NCBI GenBank assembly: GCA_015057165.1 | Contig: SVEY01000017.1 | Span: forward strand, 1 to 64,000 | Length of the DNA stretch: 64,000 nucleotides | Source of the DNA: Lachnospiraceae bacterium | GTDB taxonomy: Bacteria > Bacillota > Clostridia > Lachnospirales > Lachnospiraceae | Direction: 5' to 3' | Shown: positions 24,373 to 32,557 of the stretch, one piece after another | How the letters are laid out: each line of letters begins with the position of its first letter | Position numbering within the stretch: position 1 is the stretch's first letter | Notes under the pieces: model-generated | What the model saw: only the letters and a program-made list of their open reading frames with translations | Database searches by the model: none | Told to the model about the DNA's origin: nothing | Translations under genes and position numbers: made by a program

Positions 24373-25776
24373 ATGAAGAAGATACATATGATTGTTAATA
24401 CTTTGATGACACTGGTACTACTTGGCCTTATGTCTTATTCTCTTATAGGTGAAGTTACTCATGAGATATTAGGCACTGCTATACTTGTCCTGTTTATCGT
24501 ACACCATATTCTTAATAGAAAATGGTTCGGTGCGCTTAACAAAGGTAGATACAGTGCATTCCGTATATGTCAGACGATACTGGTATTTTTAATGCTGGTA
24601 TCTCTAGTTATGTCTGCAGTTAGTGGAATTATTATCTCTAAGCACCTGTATGTATTCTTAGGGTTGTCCCAGGGAATGTCACTTGCTAGAAGCATTCATA
24701 TTGTATGCGCCTATGCTAACTTTATCCTAATGTCACTTCACTTAGGACTTCATTGGAACAGTATGATAAGTGCAATGGTGCCGAAGGATAAGAAGTCATC
24801 TAAGACTCTTTGGTGGATACTTAGAATTATTGCTATTGCCATAGCAGGTTATGGTATATACGCATTTATCAAAAGGCAGATTGGAGAATACTTATTCCTT
24901 CAGCAGCAATATGTGTCCTTCGATACAAGCGAGCCACTGATATTATTCTATCTTGATTATCTTGCGATAATGGTACTCTTTGTCCTTATAGGACATTACT
25001 TAGGCAAGCTGCTTAAGAGGATTCCTAAGGGCAATAGCTCAGATAAGAAGCCTATGACTAAGAAGGGCAGGATAATATTAGTTATTGTAATAGTATTACT
25101 AATCGTTGCGGTGATTGCGATTATACTATTTGGCATACCATATTTTAATCGGCACTTCAAGACAGTAGAAGTTAATAGGCGGCAGGTAGTATCAGGACAG
25201 AAAGCTGACTGGCAGGGTAGTAAACCTCTTGTAGTATATTTTACCCGTGTAGGTAATACTGATTTCGAGGAAGATGTGGATGCTGTGTCTGGTGCGTCGC
25301 TTTTACTCGCTGACGGTAAGCTGACAGGAAGCGATGAACTTATCGCTGATATGGTAGTTGATATCTTGGATTGTGAATCGAAGGCTATTACATTAACCGG
25401 TAAGAAATATCCTTCTTCGTATAATGATACAGTATCTGTTGCCGGAGATGAGTTAAGAGAACAGGCTCGTCCTCAGATAGAACCAATTGATGTATCGAAT
25501 TATGATTCCATTATATTAATATATCCATTGTGGTGGGGCTCAATACCTATGCCTGTTGCGACTTTCCTAGAGCAGAATGATTTTAACGGCAAGACGATTT
25601 ACTTGATAGCAACTCAGGGAAGCAGTGGTTATGGAAGTACAGTTTCAGATATAGAATCATTAGCCAAGGGAGCCAAGGTTGTTAGGGGTACAAGCATATA
25701 CTGTGAAGATATTCCGAATGCCAGAAAGACTTTGTACGAATTGATTACGTCAGGATTTAATGTGTCCAATCCATGA
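24373..25776 (+). CDS. DUF4405-like cytochrome b-type membrane domain fused to flavodoxin
   Basis: A 467-residue fusion. Residues 1-130 hold four membrane segments with conserved histidines (THEILG, IVHHILN, SIHIVCAYANF, LHLGLHW), as in DUF4405/cytochrome b-like proteins that bind heme. Three more segments follow (about 142-165, 189-213, 228-252). Positive charges (NRKWFGALNKGR, PKDKKSSK, KLLKRIPKGNSSDKK) fall on alternate loops, placing the C-terminus outside. Residues 280-460 are a flavodoxin domain (LVVYFTRVGNTD; YDSIILIYPLWWGSIPMPVATFLEQNDFNGKTI). It may move electrons across the membrane to the exported flavodoxin encoded just upstream. Last gene of the LysR-linked operon. Confidence 0.85.
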   Translation: MKKIHMIVNTLMTLVLLGLMSYSLIGEVTHEILGTAILVLFIVHHILNRKWFGALNKGRYSAFRICQTILVFLMLVSLVMSAVSGIIISKHLYVFLGLSQGMSLARSIHIVCAYANFILMSLHLGLHWNSMISAMVPKDKKSSKTLWWILRIIAIAIAGYGIYAFIKRQIGEYLFLQQQYVSFDTSEPLILFYLDYLAIMVLFVLIGHYLGKLLKRIPKGNSSDKKPMTKKGRIILVIVIVLLIVAVIAIILFGIPYFNRHFKTVEVNRRQVVSGQKADWQGSKPLVVYFTRVGNTDFEEDVDAVSGASLLLADGKLTGSDELIADMVVDILDCESKAITLTGKKYPSSYNDTVSVAGDELREQARPQIEPIDVSNYDSIILIYPLWWGSIPMPVATFLEQNDFNGKTIYLIATQGSSGYGSTVSDIESLAKGAKVVRGTSIYCEDIPNARKTLYELITSGFNVSNP

Positions 25777-25802
25777 ACTTTTAATGAAATGTAATTTATC
25801 AT

Positions 25803-25832
25803 TAGACATTTTAATGTAGAAGCAAGTATAAT
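25803..25832 (+). promoter_or_regulatory. promoter of DUF362/aldo-keto reductase pair
   Basis: TAGACA, 18-base spacer, TATAAT, 44 bases before the DUF362 start codon. Confidence 0.65.
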
Positions 25833-25875
25833 GTGCGTATAGCACAAAAGATTTTGACAAAACAGGAGGTGTATT

Positions 25876-26910
25876 ATGGCTGTTAGACCAATTCCGGGCG
25901 GTAACGGTGACAAGTATGTTCCTTATGATAAACGTAGTGGAGATAAGTCAATCGTGTTCTTTACAAGAGATTTATCGGAAGAAGGAATGCAAAAAATATA
26001 TGATAGGGTATCATCTGTCTTAGAAGGCAGGATTGCAATTAAGCTTCATACAGGAGAAGCAGAAGGACCTAATATTATCCCAAGACCTTGGGTTCGTAAC
26101 TTGATTGAGAAGAAGATTCCTGATGGAACAATTGTTGAGACGAATACTTATTATGAAGGTAGCAGATATACTACGAAGCAGCACAGAGAGACCCTGAAGA
26201 TTAATGGTTGGGATTTCTGCCCAGTTGATATTACTGACGAGGATGGAGTAGCCACACTTCCTATTAAGGGTGGTAAATGGTTTGAAGAAATGCACGTTGG
26301 TAAGAATCTTCTTAATTATGATTCCCTTCTTGTACTTACACATTTCAAGGGACACGTAATGGGAGGCTTCGGTGGAAGCAACAAGAATATCGGTATCGGG
26401 TGCGCCGACGGAAGAATAGGCAAGGCTGAGATTCATTCTACCCCTGATGATATGTGGGGTATCGCGGAAGAAGAATTGATGGAGAGAATATCAGAGAGCA
26501 CCAAGTCAGTAATTGATCATTTCGCGCCTCATGTATGCTATATCAATACCATGAGAAATATGTCAGTATCCTGCGACTGTGAAGGTAAGGATGCACAACC
26601 TGTTGTGACACCTGACATTGGTCTTCTTGCATCACTTGATATCTTATCTTGTGATAATGCTTGTGTTGACCTAATCTACAATCTTCCTAAGGGTGGAGGC
26701 AAGGACTTAATAGAGAGAGTCGAGACACGCCACGGACTTCGCCAGTTAAGCTACATGAAAGAGCTTGGCATGGGAAATGATTTATATACGCTTATAGATA
26801 TTGATAATGGTGATAAGGAGATTACAGCTGCTGAAGCTGCTAAGGATGTAGAGCCTATTTGGAAACCAGATAAGTACAACGTATTCTGGGGCAAAAATAA
26901 GAGAAGGTAG
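25876..26910 (+). CDS. DUF362 domain-containing protein
   Basis: A 344-residue cytoplasmic protein with AGGAGG 7 bases before the ATG. It matches the DUF362 family: IAIKLHTGEAEGPNIIPRPWVRNLIEKK near the start, VLTHFKGHVMGGFGGSNKNIGIGCADGRIGK in the middle, and HVCYINTMRNMSVSCDCEGKDAQPVVTPDIGLLASLDILSCDNACVDLI. The NIGIGCADGRIGKAEIH segment and the later cysteines could bind a metal or cluster. Some DUF362 proteins carry added ferredoxin motifs; this one does not, but the next gene does. Function is unknown. Confidence 0.85.
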   Translation: MAVRPIPGGNGDKYVPYDKRSGDKSIVFFTRDLSEEGMQKIYDRVSSVLEGRIAIKLHTGEAEGPNIIPRPWVRNLIEKKIPDGTIVETNTYYEGSRYTTKQHRETLKINGWDFCPVDITDEDGVATLPIKGGKWFEEMHVGKNLLNYDSLLVLTHFKGHVMGGFGGSNKNIGIGCADGRIGKAEIHSTPDDMWGIAEEELMERISESTKSVIDHFAPHVCYINTMRNMSVSCDCEGKDAQPVVTPDIGLLASLDILSCDNACVDLIYNLPKGGGKDLIERVETRHGLRQLSYMKELGMGNDLYTLIDIDNGDKEITAAEAAKDVEPIWKPDKYNVFWGKNKRR

Positions 26911-26936
26911 TTTATGAGCCGGCAAGGAGGGAGCCT

Positions 26937-28052
26937 ATGTCAGATTATTTTGGTAAAGATGTTCCGAAGCTTGGCTTCGGACTTATGAGACTGCCAAAAA
27001 AAGGTGTAGTCACAGATATAGCACAAGTTAAGAAGATGGTAGATATGTTCATGGAGGCAGGGTTTACCTATTTCGATACAGCATATGTATATCCGGGCTC
27101 TGAAGCGGCTATCCGTAAAGCTTTAGTGGAGAGATATCCAAGAGAAAGCTACACCTTATGTACCAAGCTCAATGCATTTATGATGGCACCCACAGAGAAG
27201 GTCGCCAAGAAGCAATTTGAGACCAGTCTTAAGAGGACGGGTGCAGGGTATTTCGACTATTACCTTCTTCATGCTCTTATGGAGAACAATTATAAGAAGT
27301 ACGATAAGTTCCATCTGTGGGATTATGTCAAGGAGAAGAAGGAAGTAGGCTTAATTAAGCACTTTGGATTCTCATTTCATGCAGGGCCGGATCTTCTTGA
27401 CAAGCTTTTGACGGAGCATCCGGAAGTTGATTTTATTCAATTGCAGCTTAATTACGCTGACTGGGAGAACGATGATGTTACTTCAAGAGCGAATTATGAG
27501 GTTGCAAGAAAGCATGGCAAATCCATAACGGTAATGGAGCCTGTCAAGGGAGGTAAGCTGGCTAAGCCGCCAAAGGAGGTTCAGAAGTTATTCAAGGATT
27601 ATAATCCTGATGCTTCCTTTGCTTCCTGGGCCATAAGATTTGTTGCCGGATTGGACGGAATCCTTACTGTGCTATCGGGAATGTCCAATATAGAACAGAT
27701 GGCTGACAATATTTCTTACATGAAGGATTTTAAGCCCCTTAATGAAGAAGAACAAAAGATTATTAGAGAAGCTCAGCGAATAATCGGTAATTCCGAAACT
27801 ATTCCTTGTACGGCTTGTAAATATTGCGTCGAAGGCTGTCCGCAGAATATTATGATTCCTGATGTGTTCGAAGCAATGAATAAAAAGCTTGGCAATGGAC
27901 TTGCCAAAGAAGCTAAGGTAGCTTATGACAAAGCTGTAGCAGAAGGTGGTAAGGCATCTGATTGTATCGAATGTAAGCAGTGCGAGAAGGCTTGTCCTCA
28001 GCACCTTCCTATTACAGATAATCTTAAGAAAGCAGTAGAGATGTTTGAATAA
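26937..28052 (+). CDS. aldo/keto reductase with C-terminal ferredoxin domain
   Basis: A 371-residue protein with AAGGAGGGAG upstream. Residues 1-270 form an aldo/keto reductase barrel, with FTYFDTAYVYPGSE (catalytic Asp and Tyr), TKLNAF (Lys) and YYLLHALMENN (His). The C-terminus carries two cysteine clusters of 4Fe-4S ferredoxin type: CTACKYCVEGCP near 287 and CIECKQCEKACP near 342. Such enzymes are thought to use reduced ferredoxin-type electrons beside or instead of NADPH. It follows the DUF362 gene by 26 bases and probably works with it. Confidence 0.92.
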   Translation: MSDYFGKDVPKLGFGLMRLPKKGVVTDIAQVKKMVDMFMEAGFTYFDTAYVYPGSEAAIRKALVERYPRESYTLCTKLNAFMMAPTEKVAKKQFETSLKRTGAGYFDYYLLHALMENNYKKYDKFHLWDYVKEKKEVGLIKHFGFSFHAGPDLLDKLLTEHPEVDFIQLQLNYADWENDDVTSRANYEVARKHGKSITVMEPVKGGKLAKPPKEVQKLFKDYNPDASFASWAIRFVAGLDGILTVLSGMSNIEQMADNISYMKDFKPLNEEEQKIIREAQRIIGNSETIPCTACKYCVEGCPQNIMIPDVFEAMNKKLGNGLAKEAKVAYDKAVAEGGKASDCIECKQCEKACPQHLPITDNLKKAVEMFE

Positions 28053-28056
28053 AACA

Positions 28057-28090
28057 AAAGCAAGTGTCCATTAGGCACTTGCTTTCTTTT
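28057..28090. terminator. bidirectional terminator within ATPase 3' end
   Basis: AAAGCAAGTG, loop of 9, CACTTGCTTT with T-rich flank on the plus strand. It lies between convergent genes, and its right arm encodes the last residues of the P-type ATPase (stop at 28071-28073). Confidence 0.75.
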
Positions 28091-30407
28091 GCATTTTTTT
28101 CTTGTGTAGATCACTTAGTTTGTCAAATGATATTGTAAGCCATCGCATAATGGTTATTTCTGCTATGGCGAAGACTGTACATAGGGCAGCTGCATGAATA
28201 GAGATGTGTGATAAATCGAATAGTTTGTCGAATACTGATGCTCCAAGTAGGAAGCCTGCAATACAAATAAGGAATACGAACACACGCCATTTGTTAAGAG
28301 GCTTAATTATCTGCCATATAATCATGAAACCAATAACTGACAATAGATACGTACTTGCTGTACTTATTTCTTTATATGGTATATTGAATAATTGTCCGAA
28401 GAATACCATCACCGCAATGGCGAAGAAGGATGTTATTGCAGCAGGCAATGCATTGTATAAGGTGTGTTTTATAAAGCTTCCTTCCTGTTTCTTCTCGTTA
28501 GGCTCTAGCGCAAGTAGGAATGCAGGGATACCTATGTTAAATGTTGATATAAGCGATACCTGATTCGGAAGAAGCGGGTAGCTTAATGTAAGTATAATTG
28601 AGAATATAGCAAGCAGTAAGGAGAATATATTCTTGTATAGGAAGAGACTCGCAGAACGAGTAATATTATTAATATCTCTTCGACCTTCTGAGACTATCTC
28701 TTTCATATGTGAGAAGTCGGAATCAAGTAGAACAACCTGAGCTGCTTGTCTTGCAGCATCACTACCTGTTCCCATGGCAATTGAGCAATCGGCTTCTTTC
28801 ATCGCAAGAATATCATTAACACCGTCTCCCGTCATGGCAACTTTCATACCATTTTCCTTGAGTGCATCAACTAATGCTTTTTTCTGCTCGGGCTTAACAC
28901 GGCCAAATACTGTGTATTCAGTTGCACATTTTTTGAGTTCTTCTTCAGAAGTAATGGTGCTCAGGTCAATGTACTTTTCTGCGTTTTCAACTCCGGCTTT
29001 TGTTGCAACTCGAGATACAGTAAGAGGATTGTCTCCTGAGATAACTTTTATTTCAACATTCTGTTCCCTGAAATTCTTGAATATTTCTTGAACATTTTCC
29101 CTAAGGTCATTTTGTAAAGCAACAAATAGTATAGGAGTTGTATCTTCGCCTTTTCCTTTAGTTAGTGCAAGGACTCTTAGACCCCTTCCAGTTCTTTCTT
29201 CTATAATTGTCTTGCTATCTTCTAGCTGTGATGAGGTGAGTAAGAATTCTGGAGCGCCCAAGCGGTATGTGAATTCTTCTGTAATTACCTCAGAGTATTT
29301 TTTCTTAGAGTCAAATGGCATTACTTCCTTATTTTGAATTGGCTCACAGTTAGGGAAATAATCTCTAAGGGCATTCATAGTAATGTTGTTGTCAGGAACG
29401 GCGCGGATATAACTTGCAATAATGTTCTTAGCAGCATCATTTTCCTCAGAACTTCTATTAGAAGGATAGAATACCTCGCTAACTGACATATTATCACTTG
29501 TAATAGTTCCAGTCTTATCAACGCATAGCACATCAACTCTTGCTAAGGTTTCAACACTTCTCATGTCGTGGAGAAGAACTTTCTTCTGGGCAAGACGCAT
29601 AGCACTTAGGGCTAAGGCTACAGTACATAGAAGATACAAACCTTCAGGAATCATACCAATAACTGCCCCAACCATTGACTGTACACTATCTGAATAACTC
29701 ATCTCATTAACGCTGATTGATTGATATATAAGAAGTGCTCCAACAGGAATAACAACAATACCGGCAACAAGGATAATTCGCTCAATATCACGAATCATCT
29801 CTGACTTACCTTCCTTGGTCTTTTTTGCTTTTGCAGTTATCTGTGCTGCATAAGAATCTTCTCCTACTTTTGTGAGCTTTGCAACTAACTTACCAGATAC
29901 TACGAAGCTTCCAGACTTAAGTTCGCTATCAGTAGTCTTCTGAATCTCATCTGCTTCACCTGTTAGAAGTGATTCATTAACACCTGCCTCACCAGATATA
30001 ACAATTCCATCGGCAGGAATTTGTTGTCCGCTTTCCAGATGTATTACATCCCCTTCTACTAATTTGGTGGAGGCCACTTTGATTTCGTTGCCATCTCTTA
30101 TGGCAGTGTATTCGCTAACATCTAACAGAGCTAATTTGTCCAGGACGAATTTTGAACGAAGCTGTTGTATAATACCAATTAGTGTATTGGCAATTATAAT
30201 AGGTAAGAACATTAGGTTCTTAATTTCGCCCGTTGTAATTATGAGAGCTGTCAGTAATGCAAATATACCATTGAAATATGTGAATACATTTCTGAATATG
30301 ATTCTTTTAATACTCATATCCGATTCGCTTTTTATGTAATTTGTTTTTCCTTGTGAAGTTAATTCGTCTACTTCTTGTGAAGAAAGACCTAGTTGCTGTT
30401 CTTGCAT
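28071..30407 (-). CDS. cation-translocating P-type ATPase (P2/CtpE-like)
   Basis: A 778-residue membrane ATPase. Actuator motif LLTGEADE, phosphorylation site CVDKTGTIT (Asp near 297), and hinge MTGDGVNDILAMKEADCSIAMGTGSDAARQAAQVVLLDSDF are all intact. The M4 ion-binding segment reads VIGMIPEGLYLL, as in the CtpE-like group, where calcium or related divalent cation transport has been proposed. About ten membrane segments are present. There is no N-terminal heavy-metal-binding domain and no CPC motif, so it is not a copper or zinc exporter. It diverges from larB; the two share a 162-base control region. Confidence 0.9.
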   Translation of the reverse strand: MQEQQLGLSSQEVDELTSQGKTNYIKSESDMSIKRIIFRNVFTYFNGIFALLTALIITTGEIKNLMFLPIIIANTLIGIIQQLRSKFVLDKLALLDVSEYTAIRDGNEIKVASTKLVEGDVIHLESGQQIPADGIVISGEAGVNESLLTGEADEIQKTTDSELKSGSFVVSGKLVAKLTKVGEDSYAAQITAKAKKTKEGKSEMIRDIERIILVAGIVVIPVGALLIYQSISVNEMSYSDSVQSMVGAVIGMIPEGLYLLCTVALALSAMRLAQKKVLLHDMRSVETLARVDVLCVDKTGTITSDNMSVSEVFYPSNRSSEENDAAKNIIASYIRAVPDNNITMNALRDYFPNCEPIQNKEVMPFDSKKKYSEVITEEFTYRLGAPEFLLTSSQLEDSKTIIEERTGRGLRVLALTKGKGEDTTPILFVALQNDLRENVQEIFKNFREQNVEIKVISGDNPLTVSRVATKAGVENAEKYIDLSTITSEEELKKCATEYTVFGRVKPEQKKALVDALKENGMKVAMTGDGVNDILAMKEADCSIAMGTGSDAARQAAQVVLLDSDFSHMKEIVSEGRRDINNITRSASLFLYKNIFSLLLAIFSIILTLSYPLLPNQVSLISTFNIGIPAFLLALEPNEKKQEGSFIKHTLYNALPAAITSFFAIAVMVFFGQLFNIPYKEISTASTYLLSVIGFMIIWQIIKPLNKWRVFVFLICIAGFLLGASVFDKLFDLSHISIHAAALCTVFAIAEITIMRWLTISFDKLSDLHKKKMQKKASA

Positions 30408-30495
30408 TAAATAATCCTTCTTTATATCAATTATATCTATAATAAGAATTATAACAAAAAATGGGTATAATTACTCACAAATATTTTAAATTATT

Positions 30496-30510
30496 CCTAT
30501 TAATAATAGG
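30496..30510. promoter_or_regulatory. palindromic operator candidate in ATPase/larB divergent region
   Basis: CCTATTAATAATAGG is a 15-base palindrome with 7-base arms and one central base. Its right end overlaps the -35 region of the larB promoter, so a bound protein would block larB. The binder is unknown; a metal-sensing regulator would fit both flanking genes. Confidence 0.5.
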
Positions 30511-30536
30511 ACATGAGTATATAATGGTGTTATAAT
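30508..30536 (+). promoter_or_regulatory. larB promoter
   Basis: AGGACA, 17-base spacer, TATAAT with TG one base upstream (extended -10). It lies 33 bases before the larB start codon. Confidence 0.6.
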
Positions 30537-30569
30537 AATTATTAAATCTACTACATGGGGGTAGAATAA

Positions 30570-31328
30570 ATGGATAGTACAAGTGTATATGATTTGCTTA
30601 AGAAAGTGTCGGAGAAGGAAATAACTGTAGAAGATGCGGCGCTTATTCTTAAGAAGGAACCATTTGAAGATATTGGATTTGCGAAAATAGATACTCATAG
30701 GAAAATTCGCCAGGGTTATGCTGAAGTTATTTATGGCGAGGGTAAGAATTCTGAGCAAATAATTGAGATTTGCAAGAAGATGATAGGCGCTGACGATAAG
30801 AATATCTTAATCACCAAATTGTCTAAAGAGAAGGCGGATGCTTTAAAGAAGGAATTTTATCTAGATTACAATGAAATGGGAAAGATAGGATTTATCGGCC
30901 AGAAGCCTACGCCCAACGGAGTAGGCAAAGTGGTGATTGCTGTTGCCGGCACTAGTGATATCCCTGTTGCTGAAGAAGCAGCATTTACATTAGAGGCACT
31001 AGGGAGCGAAGTGGTCAGACTATATGACGTAGGTGTTGCTGGGATACATAGATTACTATCCTGCGTTGATGATATTATGACTGCGTCAGTGATTATAGCA
31101 ATTGCAGGAATGGAAGGAGCTCTTGCAAGTGTAGTGGGGGGATTAGCCGATTGCCCAGTTATTGCTGTACCTACAAGTGTGGGATATGGGGCTTCATTTA
31201 ATGGCCTTTCCTCACTTCTTTCAATGCTTAATTCATGTGCTAGTGGAGTGAGTGTTGTTAATATTGATAATGGATTTGGAGCGGCGTATCAAGCTAATAT
31301 GATTAATCATATAGGAGTAGATAGATGA
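30570..31328 (+). CDS. larB: LarB, nickel-pincer cofactor biosynthesis carboxylase
   Basis: A 252-residue protein with GGGGG 8 bases upstream. It has the AIR-carboxylase (PurE)-like C-terminal fold: VVIAVAGTSDIPVAEEAAFTLEALGSEVVRLYDVGVAGIHRLL and IAIAGMEGALASVVGGLADCPVIAVPTSVGYGASFNGLSSLLSMLNSCASGVSVVNIDNGFGAA. The N-terminal part (ILKKEPFEDIGFAKIDTHRKIRQGYAEVIYG) is characteristic of LarB. It carboxylates and hydrolyses nicotinic acid adenine dinucleotide to start the pincer nucleotide. It overlaps larC by 4 bases (ATGA). Confidence 0.95.
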   Translation: MDSTSVYDLLKKVSEKEITVEDAALILKKEPFEDIGFAKIDTHRKIRQGYAEVIYGEGKNSEQIIEICKKMIGADDKNILITKLSKEKADALKKEFYLDYNEMGKIGFIGQKPTPNGVGKVVIAVAGTSDIPVAEEAAFTLEALGSEVVRLYDVGVAGIHRLLSCVDDIMTASVIIAIAGMEGALASVVGGLADCPVIAVPTSVGYGASFNGLSSLLSMLNSCASGVSVVNIDNGFGAAYQANMINHIGVDR

Positions 31329-32509
31329 AGACCCTTTATATAGAATGTAAAATGGGAGTGGCAGGTGATATGCTTACTGCTTCATTATTAGAACATGTTA
31401 ATGAAGAAGAATTTGTAAAAAAGATTAATTCCCTTAATGTTCCCGGTGTATCATTTGAAGTAGAGAGAATTAAAAAAAGCTTTATAGAGGGTAATAAAGT
31501 ACATGTTGTTATAAATGGTACAGAAGAGGGATTGGAGTCGAAAGAACATAATCATCATAGTCATCATACGCACACGTCTCTTGAAGATGTATCCGTATTA
31601 ATTAATGCTATGGACTTGTCTGACAAAGTAAAGCATGATGCAATTAATGTATATAATTTAATTGCTAATGCAGAAAGCAGAGTCCATGGAACTTCAGTAA
31701 AGGATATACATTTTCATGAAGTGGGAACAATAGATGCAATAGTAGATGTTGTAAGTGTATGTCTTCTTATGGATATGATTTCACCAGATAGAATAATAGC
31801 TTCTCCTATTAATGTGGGCTCGGGAATGGTCGAATGTGCTCATGGTATTCTTCCTGTTCCTGCTCCTGCAACGGCACTACTTTTAGAGGGGATTCCAATG
31901 TATACAGACCATGACATTAACACAGAACTGTGTACGCCTACAGGCGCTGCACTAATTAAGTATTTTGTCAGTGAATATGGAAATATACCAGTTATTAATA
32001 CGAATAGTATAGGTTATGGATTTGGAACGAAAGAATTCAAGAAACTTAATTGTGTTCGTACATTTCTTGGGGAAGAAAGTATAGGAAGTCAGGATACAGT
32101 TGTAGAACTTAGATGTAATATAGATGATATGACTGGTGAAGACGTGGGTTTTTTCATTGAGAAAGTCTTAGAAGAAGGTGCATTGGATGCATTTTCAACT
32201 CCTGTTTATATGAAGAAGAATAGACCTGGCATACTTCTTACTGTAATGTGTAAAGAAGATATGATAGAAAAAATGCTACAATACATTTTTCGTTACACAA
32301 CTACAATAGGTGTAAGACAATCAATATGCAATAGATTCATTCTTGATAGAGAAGAAGAAATTATTGAGACTGAATACGGCACAGTTAGGATAAAGAAGGT
32401 CAGTGGTTATGGTACATCTAGAGTTAAGCCGGAGTATGAAGATATTAAGAGAATCGCTAATGAGAGGAATGTAAGTCCAAAAGAAATAAGAGAAGATTTA
32501 AATATTTAG
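31325..32509 (+). CDS. larC: LarC, nickel insertion enzyme (continuous frame)
   Basis: A 394-residue protein beginning KTLYIECKMGVAGDMLTASLLEHV, typical of LarC. A His-rich loop (HNHHSHHTHTS, near residues 76-86) probably binds nickel. DIHFHEVGTIDAIVDVV and VVELRCNIDDMTGEDVGFFIEKVLEEGALDAFSTPVYMKKNRPG are also family signatures. In some lactobacilli larC is split and needs a programmed frameshift; here it reads through in one frame. It inserts nickel into the sulfurated pincer made by LarB and LarE. Confidence 0.95.
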   Translation: MKTLYIECKMGVAGDMLTASLLEHVNEEEFVKKINSLNVPGVSFEVERIKKSFIEGNKVHVVINGTEEGLESKEHNHHSHHTHTSLEDVSVLINAMDLSDKVKHDAINVYNLIANAESRVHGTSVKDIHFHEVGTIDAIVDVVSVCLLMDMISPDRIIASPINVGSGMVECAHGILPVPAPATALLLEGIPMYTDHDINTELCTPTGAALIKYFVSEYGNIPVINTNSIGYGFGTKEFKKLNCVRTFLGEESIGSQDTVVELRCNIDDMTGEDVGFFIEKVLEEGALDAFSTPVYMKKNRPGILLTVMCKEDMIEKMLQYIFRYTTTIGVRQSICNRFILDREEEIIETEYGTVRIKKVSGYGTSRVKPEYEDIKRIANERNVSPKEIREDLNI

Positions 32510-32557
32510 ACAAATGATATATGTATTATTTACGTAAAAAAGGGGGGAAAGACAAAC

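Noticed and set aside
25876-26910. DUF362 protein as a missing LarA-type racemase
   Set aside because: The sequence shows DUF362 signatures and none of the LarA pincer-attachment or catalytic histidine motifs I would expect.
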